Of a stretch of 64,000 bases of DNA, positions 11,697 through 21,044 are shown in pieces. Positions within the stretch are counted from its first letter, which is position 1. Each line of letters opens with the position of its first letter. A program made the position numbers and the translations under genes. The notes under the pieces were generated by a model that did not search any database, was not told the DNA's origin, and worked only from the letters and a program-made list of their open reading frames with translations. The stretch is from Adiantum capillus-veneris (taxonomy: Eukaryota; Streptophyta; Polypodiopsida; Polypodiales; Pteridaceae), in the NCBI GenBank assembly GCA_014529385.2, contig CM043958.1, positions 127,180,817 through 127,244,816 of the forward strand, given 5' to 3'.

Positions 11697-12548
11697 GGCT
11701 CCACTTGTATAAGAGCTTGGATAATTCCCATTGTGGATTGTAAGCTCTTGGAATAATCGGAGGTGTAGGAGCTACATGAGGCTGAGGTACGACAGGTGCA
11801 CATGATTGATACATACATGTAGGTATAGTTGGGGGCACTGTGCTACTAGGCATCGGCGCCGTGTTAACAAATAAACTCCATGGTGTACTTCTTGTCATGC
11901 TCACCACTGGGATATGCATGGTAGCCGTAGTGTCATTAAGAGAAAGATGAGCTAGATCTGGGAAGGTAAAGCTTCCACTTGTAAGTTCAGATTGTAATGA
12001 GGCTCCTGGCGAAACAACATATGGAGGATCAATGGGGCTCACTGAGGGAGTCTCCATTTGTGATAGGGTTGGTTGGTTGGCCTTTCCCGTATCCAAGAAT
12101 CTCATTAGGCCTGTTGAAGGCATGTTGATCCCTGTGTTCTGTCTTTCTAACTCGACAATCCTATGGAGGACATCACAGACTTTCTGTTGTTGCTCATCTA
12201 TGCTAGTAGCACCTGATGTGGATTGTAGAACATCTAACCAACCCACATGATAGGTGTGTCCTATAACCGATCAGTTAAAGCTTCTGCTTGTAGGTCATGC
12301 TCCCAATTTTCGTTTAGGAATATCCCATCTAGGCCTGGCGTGCTGGAGGTTTCCCTTGAAGTGGAAGCATTATTGCTCCCCATAGCTTGCCCCTCCGTGA
12401 CTGCTACCTTGGGAGCACTCGGTTGCTCGGCTGGCATGATTGTTGTCATATGAGCCTTTGCTTTCAGGGCTCGACTTTGTTCTAGCCTTCGTAGGTTCTC
12501 AATTTCCCTCTCCCTTGTTGCTTGCATATAGCGTTCGATCTCTTGCAC
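11686..12548 (-). pseudogene. E3 Gag N-terminal region, frameshifted
   Basis: Two minus-strand frames, 12261-12548 and 11686-12246, in different phases connect the N-terminal ORF with the capsid ORF. They are Pro-, Ser- and Thr-rich with a short heptad-like segment near 12150-12230. They have no named domain. The position between the first ATG and capsid suggests the matrix or linker part of Gag, with at least two frameshifts. Confidence 0.5.
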
Positions 12549-13069
12549 TTCGGCAACACATCGGGTAGTAAAACCTCAGAGGGAGATAGTCCTAAAGGAT
12601 CAGGAGGTGCAGTGGATGGAACATTCACATGCACACTCTCAAGAAGCATAGAGTCTATTTTAAGCATGAATGACGAATTTACTTCCCCACTCCCTTCATT
12701 TATTTCATTAACCGCATGTTCTGAGCGAGTAGCTCTACTAAGGGTCTCTTTTAAGCGGCTAAACACGCTGGACCCGGGTTGTGGGCCCATGGCATGCATG
12801 TCTTGACTTGAACTATCAGGGTTTGGTGTAGGATACCCCTCCATGACTTCGTAGTCAGAGGAAGAATCACTAGACGCGATATGAGGATCTTGGGTCGTGC
12901 TACCTTGAGTCCCGGCCGAAGGTCCAGAACCTAGGGTGGAGGAATTATGGGTACCCGCGTAAATGGAGGCACTACCAATATGCTCGTGCTCTAACACTCG
13001 TCCAGAGCGTAGGTTCATATGACTTCCACACTCTAAGTGCGTTGGTGAGTGCCCGTGAAGGCCGCTCAC
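12482..13069 (-). pseudogene. E3 Gag N-terminus
   Basis: This 195-codon frame is the first open frame after the leader. It contains the motif MNLRSGRVL, matching MNLISGRVL at the start of the first E1 ORF (44260-44826). That match suggests the true start is this internal Met near 13017, and that E1 and E3 share a Gag N-terminus. The remainder is Ser/Gly-rich and low in complexity. Confidence 0.55.
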
Positions 13070-13779
13070 TTAGTTTTTTTTTTTTTTTAACGTGTTTATA
13101 ACCCAAGTTTTTCGTTATTCTTGGTTATTTTTTGTAACCAAGCCACAAAATATGGCGTGTAATAGCTCAAGACGAGCGTTTTGGTTAAAGAAACGTGCCG
13201 TGCTTTACAGCTCCCTATTCGGCTACGTGAAGCCCTCGAAATCCTAAAAATAGTTTTTAAATATAAAAAGGTGTATAAACTATATTTTAAAACTGAGGAC
13301 TGAGGTCTGGGTTTGGGTTGAGCTTGGGGAATGATCCCCAGTCCGATCCTTCTTTTTTTTTTAAAAAAAAATTTAAGTTTTTTTTTAAAAAAAAAGTCGC
13401 CGCGGTCGTGCCGCGCGCGCGCACACACACACACACACACACAACCTACACCTAACTTATCTACCTACAGCTAATAGAGATACTGCCACACACACTCTAA
13501 CACTGTTTACACAGTACTACAGTAGCTAACAGATCTACAAAACTAACCTTACAGAACTAACATTCCATAGCTAATACCTTAATTCTAACAGTACATTGCA
13601 AAAAAATTGTAACTCCTTTACAGAAAACAAAAAAGACAGTACAATGTAACAAAAATCTTCTCCACACAACCACACACACTCCTTCACAAATCCTTCTCCA
13701 CACAACCACACACCTTCCTTCTTCACAAATCCTTCACAAGAAAGCGTAAAGTGCTTAACCGAGCTTAGTGTAGGGCATT
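13070..13779. other. E3 5' leader
   Basis: An untranslated leader between gag and the primer site. It contains T- and A-homopolymer runs near 13070-13090 and 13350-13395, a (CA)n tract at about 13420-13441, and a duplicated segment in the form of two close copies of cacaaatccttctccacacaaccacac near 13655-13715. No coding domain is seen. Confidence 0.6.
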
Positions 13780-13797
13780 TCCCCGGCAGCGGCGCCA
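13780..13797 (-). other. E3 primer-binding site (tRNA-Asp type)
   Basis: On the minus strand it reads TGGCGCCGCTGCCGGGGA. This matches the complement of the plant tRNA-Asp(GTC) 3' end at 17 of 18 positions. It lies four bases inside the right LTR. Confidence 0.85.
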
Positions 13798-13801
13798 AAA
13801 A

Positions 13802-14386
13802 TGTGCGCTCCTTGCCGCACTGTCGAAGCAAAGGACTTGCCGATACACCGTGTGCGAGCCACAAATGGCTCCAAGCACACAACAAGCCTAAACTAGTAAG
13901 CTCAAGAGAGCAAAGGGTGTGTCACTCACCGCTCTACGCTCGCCTTCGTGGTGGATTCCTCACCGCGATGAAGAAGAAGCTGCAGTCATGCCGCGTTCAA
14001 CCGCTTCGCCGCCGTCGTGCCTTCGTAATGCTCGATCGCACACACACTCTCCCTCTCTCTCTCACACACATACACACACACACAAGGAGGTGAAGAAGAA
14101 GAAGATGGAGATGGAGATGGAGCAAGAGCACTCTTCTATTGCACAAATGAGAGAATGAGTGAATTTTAGGTTTAGTTGGATTTTATATGAGCTCACCCCA
14201 TTCACACTTGGGCGCCCATGCTTAGCCAACTAATCCCTTGAATGTCCCAATTAGAGTGCGCCTCTCATCGGCGATCACTCTTACCCTTTTCCTATTGGTC
14301 CGACAAGCCCAGTACCTGACTCTACCAAATACATAATACATGTCCGTCGTAGGTGATGGGGTGTCCGTGAGCCGTGAGGGTTAACA
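13802..14386 (-). repeat. E3 5' LTR
   Basis: This 585-bp copy of 5360-5964 is flanked by the primer site on its inner side and by the gtgtg duplication outside. It should carry the promoter for minus-strand transcription; no single TATA box is convincing. Confidence 0.92.
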
Positions 14387-14391
14387 GTGTG

Positions 14392-14437
14392 TTTTGTATA
14401 GGTATGTGTGTGCGAAAGCATGCGTGGGAAGGGGGGC

Positions 14438-14468
<31 letters not shown>

Positions 14469-14603
14469 TTTATTTTTTTTCTTTCTGCGGATGGCCGACG
14501 GCTTACTCTTCTGCGCAAGGTGGAAAGGGAGGGGGGGGGGGGTAGGATAGGGGGTGTGAGTGTGTGTGTGTGTTGTGTTGGCGTATTTGCTGTTGCCCGC
14601 ATG

Positions 14604-14665
<62 letters not shown>

Positions 14666-14786
14666 CGAATGCAACGCCCGGTGCACAGCGCATGGGGAGA
14701 GAGAGGAGAGGGGGGGGGTTGTTGTGGGGTGTGTGTGTGAGTGAGAGGGAGTGTGTGTGTGAGTGTGGGACTGCAGCGCTGCCTGC

Positions 14787-14844
<58 letters not shown>

Positions 14845-14865
14845 TGGCGTGGTCTGCCGGTATCC

Positions 14866-14922
<57 letters not shown>

Positions 14923-15679
14923 CTTGGCGTGGCCGTGAGAGGGAGAATGAGGGAGAGGGGGAGGGTATAAGAAATAGAGAGAGTGTGTGAGGGAGAGTGA
15001 GGGGAGAGGGGGAATGGTGGGGTATGGGAGATGTGTGGGTGAGAGGGAGAGGGGGGGGGGGGGGGGGGGGGTGGTGTTGTCTTTTATGGGGCTTGAGGAT
15101 GAAGGGGAAATAAGTCAATGGGGGGGGGGGGGGGGGGGGGGGGTGTAAGGGAATATATCTGCGGGCCAAAGAGGGGGGGGGGAATGAGGCCGGGGGGGGG
15201 GGGGTGTGAATGAGCCGAGGGAGGGTGAGGCGAGCGGGTGGGGAAGAGGGAGGAGGGGTCGGGGGGGAGGGAATATTGGCGGGCCAAAAAGAGGGGGGGG
15301 GGGATGAGGGTAGAGGGTAATGGGAGAGGGGATAGGGTGAGTGTAAGAGTGAGGGGGGGGGGGGGGGGGAGGGGGGAGGTGTTCTCACGCGGCTCACACC
15401 GAGGGAGCACGAGAGAGGGGTTGGGGGGTTCCTTCTCTGAGTTTCTGCCTGGCCGGGGAGGGTGAATCGGGAGGAGAGAGATATTAGGGAAGGGGGTATG
15501 TAGGGAAAATGGGGGGGAGAGAGTGCGAGGGTTTTATCCGATGCCCGTAGGGCGGGAGGGGAAAAAAATAAGTTACGGTTGGGGGGTACTGAGAATGGGG
15601 GGGGGGGGGGGGGGGGGGGGGGGGTGTAATGAGTTTTTTTTCTTTTTTTTTCTACTTGATTTCCGAAAGTCGGCTATCA
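14392..15679. repeat. G-run and (GA)/(GT)-rich half of the E2 LTR
   Basis: This part of the LTR is almost entirely low-complexity: (TA)n at about 14440-14462, (GT)n at 14602-14663, (GA)n at 14789-14840 and 14869-14918, and pure G runs of about 10-25 bases near 15051-15071, 15121-15143, 15353-15370 and 15597-15624. Frames of poly Arg-Glu, Ser-Leu or Pro across it are not genes. The same order is kept in 23420-24686. Confidence 0.9.
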
Positions 15680-15683
15680 TTAG

Positions 15684-15697
15684 CCCTCTCTCTTTTG
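15684..15697 (-). other. E2 polypurine tract
   Basis: On the minus strand the sequence CCAAAAGAGAGAGGG lies four bases before the TGATAGCC start of the 3' LTR. Confidence 0.65.
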
Positions 15698-15708
15698 GCT
15701 AGAGGCAT

Positions 15709-16152
15709 TCATGCTTCTAGCCCTTCTTCAGTTTCTTCAGCTGTAAAGTTAGAGGGTTCTCCCTCTTCTGGAATGTCTAGCACGAACTCTGGGTCAAACC
15801 TAAGGAAATACCTCTTCAGTCTCCATCCATTGACTCTAGTCTTGTGAATTCTCCCATCTGCTTCCATCAGCTTATAGCTGCCGTTGTCGTAGCGCTTCTT
15901 GATGATGAATGGCCCTTCCCATCTGGGTTGAAATTTCTTATCCTTCATGGTATCAAATCTGTTGTCGTATCACAGCACTAGCATGCCTTTTTCCAGTCCT
16001 TTCTCTTTAAGCCCTTGATTGAAAGTGAGTCGGCGTCGTTCTGCCTGTGCTGCATAGTGATTGATTGCTTCTTCCCTATCCAGTTGGAGTCTCTCTAGAT
16101 CCAAGATGTGGTTTCGAAGGTTTACGATTGGACGGTGGGTCTGGCTGGCCAA
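15709..16152 (-). pseudogene. E2 integrase C-terminal domain
   Basis: Two short frames (15970-16152 and 15709-15948) lie in the same phase as the 830-residue pol frame upstream and are separated from it by TGA codons. The second contains the KFQPRWEGPF and RVNGWRLKRY motifs of the GPY/F-type DNA-binding domain that ends gypsy integrases. E5 has Arg where the second stop falls (motif LVLRY), so that TGA most likely came from a CGA codon. Confidence 0.8.
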
Positions 16153-16155
16153 GAC

Positions 16156-18648
16156 TCATAAGCTGGCTATTTGTACCTCAATGGGTAGAATTGCCTCCTT
16201 CCCATAAACTAGATGGAAAGAGGTGAAACCTTGTGATGTTCGGAACGTTGTTCTGTAGGCCCAAAGAGCTGCCATGAGATGTTTATCCCAATCTCCTGTA
16301 TGGTTGTTCACCTGTTTGGTGATGATCTTGCAAATCATTCCATTTACCTTCTCTACCAGACCATTGCATTGTGGATAGTATGGTGTGGAATGCCGACGTG
16401 TGATGCCTAACTTCTTCATCAATTCTCCTACCACATCACCTCTGAATCCTGGTCCTCTATCTGATATTATCTCAAGAGGAGTGCCAAAACGGCAAACGAT
16501 ATGCTCAAAAATGAACTTTGCCACCTCTTGGGCTGTAATGCGGGTGGTGGCCGTTGCTTCTGCCCATCGCGTCATGTAGTCTACACCCACTATGATGTAT
16601 AGTTTACCTGATTGGGCCCTTGGTAAGGGACCAATTGCATCTATTCCCCATTTCTCAAACTGACCATATGAAATGATAGGGGTTTGTGGCTCGTAGGTTA
16701 GCATACGATCATTGGCCACTTGGCAAGCCCTACATGTTTTACACCAATGGTGTACATCTCTATTCAAACTAGGCCAAAAGTATCCTGCTTGTAGAATCTT
16801 CCTACTAGTGATATCTAGAGCAAAATGACCACCGTAGACGCCGTCATGGTAGCTTGAAATTACCTCTGTGATTTCACTGGAGGTTGGCACCCGCCTGAGA
16901 ATTTGATCCTTGCCCTTACAATACAAGTGGTCGTCTATAAGGCGGTACCTAGTACCCTTCCTTACCAGCCATTGTTTTTGGCCTTTAGTGTGTCCTGTTG
17001 GACATTCCCCTGTATTCAGAAAGCTGATGATATCAGGCATAGCGTCACTGCCTTGGAAGAGGGGTAGTTTTAACTTGATTTCTCCTATGGTAACATCTTG
17101 TATTCTTTCTTTAGCTAGTGCATCTGCCTCCTGATTTTCTGCTCTGGGAATATGGAAGAGTTTTACTGCTTCAAACTTCTTCAGAAGGTCCTTAACTTGG
17201 CAAAGTTGACCAAGTAAAACCTGATTTTTGCACTCCCAGGTGCCATTTATCTGCCTAATCAAAAGCAAAGCGTCGCCGAACACATTCAAGCGCTGAATTT
17301 TTTGTAAAATAGATTGTTCCAGCCCAAGGATTAGGGCTGCATACTCTGCCTCATTGTTAGAGTGGGAGTGTAATAACTGCCCCATGGAGAATACTCTTTC
17401 CTGCTGTTCATTGAAAATGACCATGCCTGCTGCAGACTGATCCATTGTTCTCTTGTATGCTCCGTCAAAGAAAAGAGAGTGAGCTCTCCCTAGCTTAGGG
17501 CTCTCTTTATCTGGTATTCCTTCCTTTGCTTCCGTGTTGACCTTCAGCTTCTTCTTGTAGTGGCGATGAGTGAGAATTCCTGCTAGACTAGCCCTGGTGG
17601 AGTTTTCTACTTGTATGGTGTAATCAAACTCTTGTAGTCTAATTAACCACTTTGAGATCTTAGATGAGACATCCATGTGTCGCATTACATATGGGAAAAC
17701 CTCTTCCCTTTTCAGGATTACAAATGGTCTAGGCAAGAGATAGGAGCGGAATTTCGTGGTAGCAAACATTAGTGCCAGAACCATGTGTTCTACTTTGATG
17801 AATCCCTTTTCTGATGGGGTCATGACTCGACTAGAGAAGTAAATAGGGTGCATGAAAGAAGTTTTGGGATCCTTTTGCATTAGCACTGCTCCCAGAGTAT
17901 CATTTCCCACACTAGGGTTCACATAGAATGGCTCGTCCCACTTAGGAGGTGAAATAGTGGGAAGCTTAGATAGGACTTGCTTTACCTCAATAAACTGCTG
18001 CTCATTCTCTTCACTCCATGAGAAAACGTCCCTTTGGGTGAGTTGTTGTAGGGGAAGGACCACTTGAGATAGTAGGTGAATGAACCTGCTTATATATCTT
18101 ACCTTCTGAAGGAAAGAAACCAATTGCTTGGCGGTGGTGGGAGATGATAAAGATACCAGAGCCTGAATTTTTCTGGGATCACCCTCGATTTCTTTTGCTG
18201 AAATTACATGACCAAGGAGAGTGACCTTGCTCTCACCAATGTGACACTTGTCCATGTTGAGTTGGCCACCTAGGGTTTGTAGCTTGGTTAAGCCGTCATA
18301 GACTTTGCTTAGATGAAGGGATCGTGATCTATAGATGCAAAAATCATCTATGAAAACCCGTACTGATGTTCCAAAGTAGGGTTGGAAAACAAATGTCACA
18401 TAGCGTTGAAATGTGACTGGGGCGTTGGTGAGGCCAAATGGCATCACTCTATAAGCAAAACATCCCCAACGTGTGATGAAGGTTGTCTTCTTCTGATCCT
18501 CCTCCGCAATGCTAATCTGGAAGTATCCTGAGTAGCCATCGCATACTGTGTAGCATTCGTGACCTGCCACTTCATTGAGTATTTCATCCTGGAATGGGAG
18601 GGGAAAATGGTCTCTCTTCGTGGCTGCATTGAGAGGTTTATAATCCAC
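16156..18648 (-). CDS. E2 pol: RT, two RNase H domains, integrase
   Basis: This frame of 830 residues encodes most of pol. The RT palm has the motif A Asp at about residue 37 (VCDGYS) and FIDDF with Asp 101 and 102. A gypsy-type RNase H follows, but its first catalytic position reads VNPSVG (Asn 244) where VDAS is usual. A second, archaeal-like RNase H keeps Asp 395, Glu 433 or 435, Asp 459 and Asp 509. Integrase has a zinc site (His 601, His 608, Cys 639, Cys 642) and the catalytic triad Asp 670, Asp 730, Glu 766 with 35 residues between the last two. Two RNase H domains place E2 in the Tat lineage. The ATG is arbitrary; the frame joins 18662-18910 through a homopolymer shift. Confidence 0.88.
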   Translation of the reverse strand: MDYKPLNAATKRDHFPLPFQDEILNEVAGHECYTVCDGYSGYFQISIAEEDQKKTTFITRWGCFAYRVMPFGLTNAPVTFQRYVTFVFQPYFGTSVRVFIDDFCIYRSRSLHLSKVYDGLTKLQTLGGQLNMDKCHIGESKVTLLGHVISAKEIEGDPRKIQALVSLSSPTTAKQLVSFLQKVRYISRFIHLLSQVVLPLQQLTQRDVFSWSEENEQQFIEVKQVLSKLPTISPPKWDEPFYVNPSVGNDTLGAVLMQKDPKTSFMHPIYFSSRVMTPSEKGFIKVEHMVLALMFATTKFRSYLLPRPFVILKREEVFPYVMRHMDVSSKISKWLIRLQEFDYTIQVENSTRASLAGILTHRHYKKKLKVNTEAKEGIPDKESPKLGRAHSLFFDGAYKRTMDQSAAGMVIFNEQQERVFSMGQLLHSHSNNEAEYAALILGLEQSILQKIQRLNVFGDALLLIRQINGTWECKNQVLLGQLCQVKDLLKKFEAVKLFHIPRAENQEADALAKERIQDVTIGEIKLKLPLFQGSDAMPDIISFLNTGECPTGHTKGQKQWLVRKGTRYRLIDDHLYCKGKDQILRRVPTSSEITEVISSYHDGVYGGHFALDITSRKILQAGYFWPSLNRDVHHWCKTCRACQVANDRMLTYEPQTPIISYGQFEKWGIDAIGPLPRAQSGKLYIIVGVDYMTRWAEATATTRITAQEVAKFIFEHIVCRFGTPLEIISDRGPGFRGDVVGELMKKLGITRRHSTPYYPQCNGLVEKVNGMICKIITKQVNNHTGDWDKHLMAALWAYRTTFRTSQGFTSFHLVYGKEAILPIEVQIASL

Positions 18649-18661
18649 ATAGACTCTCCAT

Positions 18662-18910
18662 TTACCTTTTTTTTTTTGTGACTACTACTGGGGAGACCCA
18701 TTCTGAGTCTTCGACAGGGTAGATGAAACCTGCTTGTAGCAAACTCCTTACTTCTTTAAGCAATGCCTCTTGTTGGATTACTCCAAGTCTTCTGAGCTTC
18801 TGTACTATGGGTTTACTGCCTTCCTTGAGCTTTATGTGGTGTTGCACTACTGTAATTCCTGTGATCTTATCATAGCCATCAATGAACAAAGTAGTGAAGT
18901 TGCCTAACAT
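18662..18910 (-). pseudogene. E2 RT N-terminal segment
   Basis: This 82-residue frame carries the start of RT, with the motifs GFIYPVEDSEW and SPVVVTKK. It ends at an 11-base A run on the coding strand (plus-strand T run 18667-18677). The next RT residues continue in another phase at 18648. A slippage mutation or a sequencing error at the run explains the break. Upstream it is in phase with the protease frame, separated by one TAA. Confidence 0.75.
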
Positions 18911-18928
18911 GGAGACATACTCCTTCCT

Positions 18929-19423
18929 TTATTCATTGGTTAACTCATTTGAGAGCATTTTTTGTAGTTTACCTGCATCCTCCAATGAGTGCTTACCTGA
19001 TGGTCCCTCTTGGTTTGTTGAGGTTGCTTCAGATTGTGTTAATCTGTTTGGGTCTTTAAGAATGACTCCCATTACTTCGATGCTACTGTCACTCCCGTCG
19101 GTGGTGGTTGTGTCTTCTCCTGAGGTAGACGAGGAGTCATTGGTGGACTCATCTTCTAAAGCCTCCAAGATCATATTGCGCTGCTTTCCAGTCCTTATGT
19201 CGTAGAATATGGACTTCCCTTTAGCATCCTTCATCTGGATCATCCCGGTGCTCCAGTCTTGTTTGGCTTCCATGGCCATAAGCCAAGGCCTTCCAAGAAT
19301 GATGGGGTAGCCCTCCCCTTTGTGTGGCATGACGAAGATGTCTACTTCCACTTCCGTATTGAATGCTTTTACTTTGACCGCATTTACAATGCCTACGCAT
19401 TTCACTCTTACATTGTTTGCCAT
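18929..19423 (-). pseudogene. E2 protease, C-terminal part, and linker to RT
   Basis: The frame of 164 residues contains VMPHKGEGYPIILGRPW, the C-terminal core of the retropepsin fold. The active-site half (YIDGGAQ) is at the end of the preceding gag ORF in the same phase, and a TGA splits the protease between them. An acidic Ser/Thr/Asp linker follows, then the RT. The intact counterpart in E5 (residues about 517-600) has no stop at this place. Confidence 0.8.
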
Positions 19424-19429
19424 CTTGGC

Positions 19430-20956
19430 TCAGCAGGGTGCCGGCCTACTTACCTCTAGACCTAGGTGGTGCATCATCTTCTCACTCATGACGCATATTT
19501 GCGCGCCACCATCTATGTAGACGTTTGAAATCCGCTGCCCTTTGATGTGAGCGTCCATGGTTGGCAAGATGTCATCGAGATCCCTCCCAGAGATAGCCCC
19601 AGCTATCCGTGGTTTTGATTTCTTGGTACTTACCATTTTCGTCCATTGCCTCCTCATTCTAGGTGCAAGGTGGAGTAATTGGGGCCAAGTTATCTTCGGG
19701 CCGTGCATTAACACATCCTGAACTAAGTCATAGGGTTGTGCTTCCTCACCTAGTGAGAAGTCTACGATGTCTATCTTCCGCCGCGGTTTAGCTGCTTGCT
19801 TCCTAGACTCGGCTTTCCCTTTCATCTTCTCTTCTTTTTGAGATGCCCCCTCATGCCTCGCACGCTTCACTCCCATAGCATCCACTTCTTCTACCTTCGC
19901 TTTTCCTTTGTGATTCTCTCGAGCTGACTCTTCTACCTTCGGCTTCCCTTTAGCCTCTAAGCTAATGACACTCACCGCTTGGTTCACCGCAGGTGGTGGG
20001 GGTAGTGGCGGAATGAGAGGTTGGGGTGGTGGTTGCTGTTGTATAGGTGGTCGCAGGATTTGGATTGCTGGGATTGGTCCTGGCTGCCTTGGTGGTGGTC
20101 TTACTCTTGGCGGAGAGATCTGATTCTGTCTCCCCCCTCTATTGAAATTCTGCCTTCTTGGGTGTGGGCAGTAGTACATTCCATGGCCGTCTTCCTCGCA
20201 GTTGTAACAGTGGTATTCTGGGTTCTTCCTTCGTTGTCCTCTTCCTTGTTCTGGATTTCTGTCAGATGCGTGCCCTTGCTGCACCAGATGCACAGATAAA
20301 TTCTCTAGTTGGGTGGTAATGCGACTCAGCAGGTCTTGCTGTTCCTCTGCTGTCTCCTGTGGTTGGACTCTATGATTGGTTGTTGCAGCCACTAGGGTTG
20401 GTCGGGCCGAGCTTGTTTCCTCTGACTCGTTTACTCTTGCTTGCATGCACAGCTTCTTGTCTTTAAGGCGGGCTACTTCGACTGCCAACTCATATGTTGC
20501 AGGAAACCTTCCCTTCACCTTCTCTCTAAGCGGCGACCATAGACCAGCAATGAAACGGTCCTTCTTCAGGAAATTAGGCGCTCCTTCGCCTTCCTCCAGT
20601 GTGGCAACCCACCTCTCCCATAAGTCCACAAACTTTGATTCGTAGGTGGCGTACTCCAGCAGGCCTTCCTGCTTTAATTCTGGCAACAGCTGCCATAGCT
20701 TCTCCGAAGTTGTGCCTCCACCAAACCTCTTTACAAAAGCAGCCCTTAACACATCCCATGCATTCTTGGTAGCCTGGGGCAATGTATTATACCAGGACTT
20801 GGCCTCTACTTTCATCAGTAGAGGAAAAATTCTGAGTCGTGAAGCGTCGTCATCTTTGTTGGAGACGACACAAGCAATGTCAAAATCGTCCAAAAAATCA
20901 GTGGTGAGATCCTCACCCTTCTTTCCACTGAATGTGGGGAAAGAAACACTTGCCAT
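19430..20956 (-). CDS. E2 Gag with zinc knuckle and protease active site
   Basis: This frame of 508 residues starts MASVSFPTFSG, equivalent to MAFSYPEFHG in E5, which supports the start. A capsid-like domain (motifs AKSWYNTL, LWERW, DRFIAGLW) occupies about the first 170 residues. A Gln/Pro-rich segment and one CX2CX4HX4C knuckle (CYNCEEDGHGMYYC) follow. The last 30 residues carry the protease active site YIDGGAQICV before a TGA. Gag forms the particle and binds RNA. The lack of a separate protease start shows that gag and pol were one frame. Confidence 0.85.
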   Translation of the reverse strand: MASVSFPTFSGKKGEDLTTDFLDDFDIACVVSNKDDDASRLRIFPLLMKVEAKSWYNTLPQATKNAWDVLRAAFVKRFGGGTTSEKLWQLLPELKQEGLLEYATYESKFVDLWERWVATLEEGEGAPNFLKKDRFIAGLWSPLREKVKGRFPATYELAVEVARLKDKKLCMQARVNESEETSSARPTLVAATTNHRVQPQETAEEQQDLLSRITTQLENLSVHLVQQGHASDRNPEQGRGQRRKNPEYHCYNCEEDGHGMYYCPHPRRQNFNRGGRQNQISPPRVRPPPRQPGPIPAIQILRPPIQQQPPPQPLIPPLPPPPAVNQAVSVISLEAKGKPKVEESARENHKGKAKVEEVDAMGVKRARHEGASQKEEKMKGKAESRKQAAKPRRKIDIVDFSLGEEAQPYDLVQDVLMHGPKITWPQLLHLAPRMRRQWTKMVSTKKSKPRIAGAISGRDLDDILPTMDAHIKGQRISNVYIDGGAQICVMSEKMMHHLGLEVSRPAPC

Positions 20957-21044
20957 GGTGGTGACTCAGGAAATTACAAACCTTCTTTTTTCTTTTTTCT
21001 TTTTTAAACATCAACCGCAACGGCTCATAGCGGTTTTACAGGGG

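Larger units (their letters stand above)
5360..14386 (-). mobile_element. E3: non-autonomous gag-protease LTR element
   Basis: E3 is 9.0 kb with LTRs of 605 and 585 bp, a tRNA-Asp primer site with 17 of 18 matching bases, and a purine tract next to the left LTR. Its minus-strand frames encode gag with zinc knuckles, an aspartic protease and a basic tail with repeated WVPK motifs. No RT, RNase H or integrase motif is present. Its gag, protease and tail resemble those of E1, so it most likely depends on enzymes of an E1-like autonomous relative. About 13 substitutions separate the LTRs, near 2.3 percent. Confidence 0.88.
4253..15679 (-). repeat. E2 3' LTR, split by E3
   Basis: Segments 4253-5359 and 14392-15679 together match 22319-24686. 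The break at 5359 carries the gtgtg duplication of E3. The LTR is dominated by (GA)n, (GT)n and G-run tracts. Without E3 it is about 2,395 bp. Confidence 0.9.

Noticed and set aside
13780-13797. tRNA-Asp-like sequence considered as a tRNA gene fragment
   Set aside because: Only the 3' 18 bases match and their place next to the LTR is that of a primer site. The same holds for 45686-45702.
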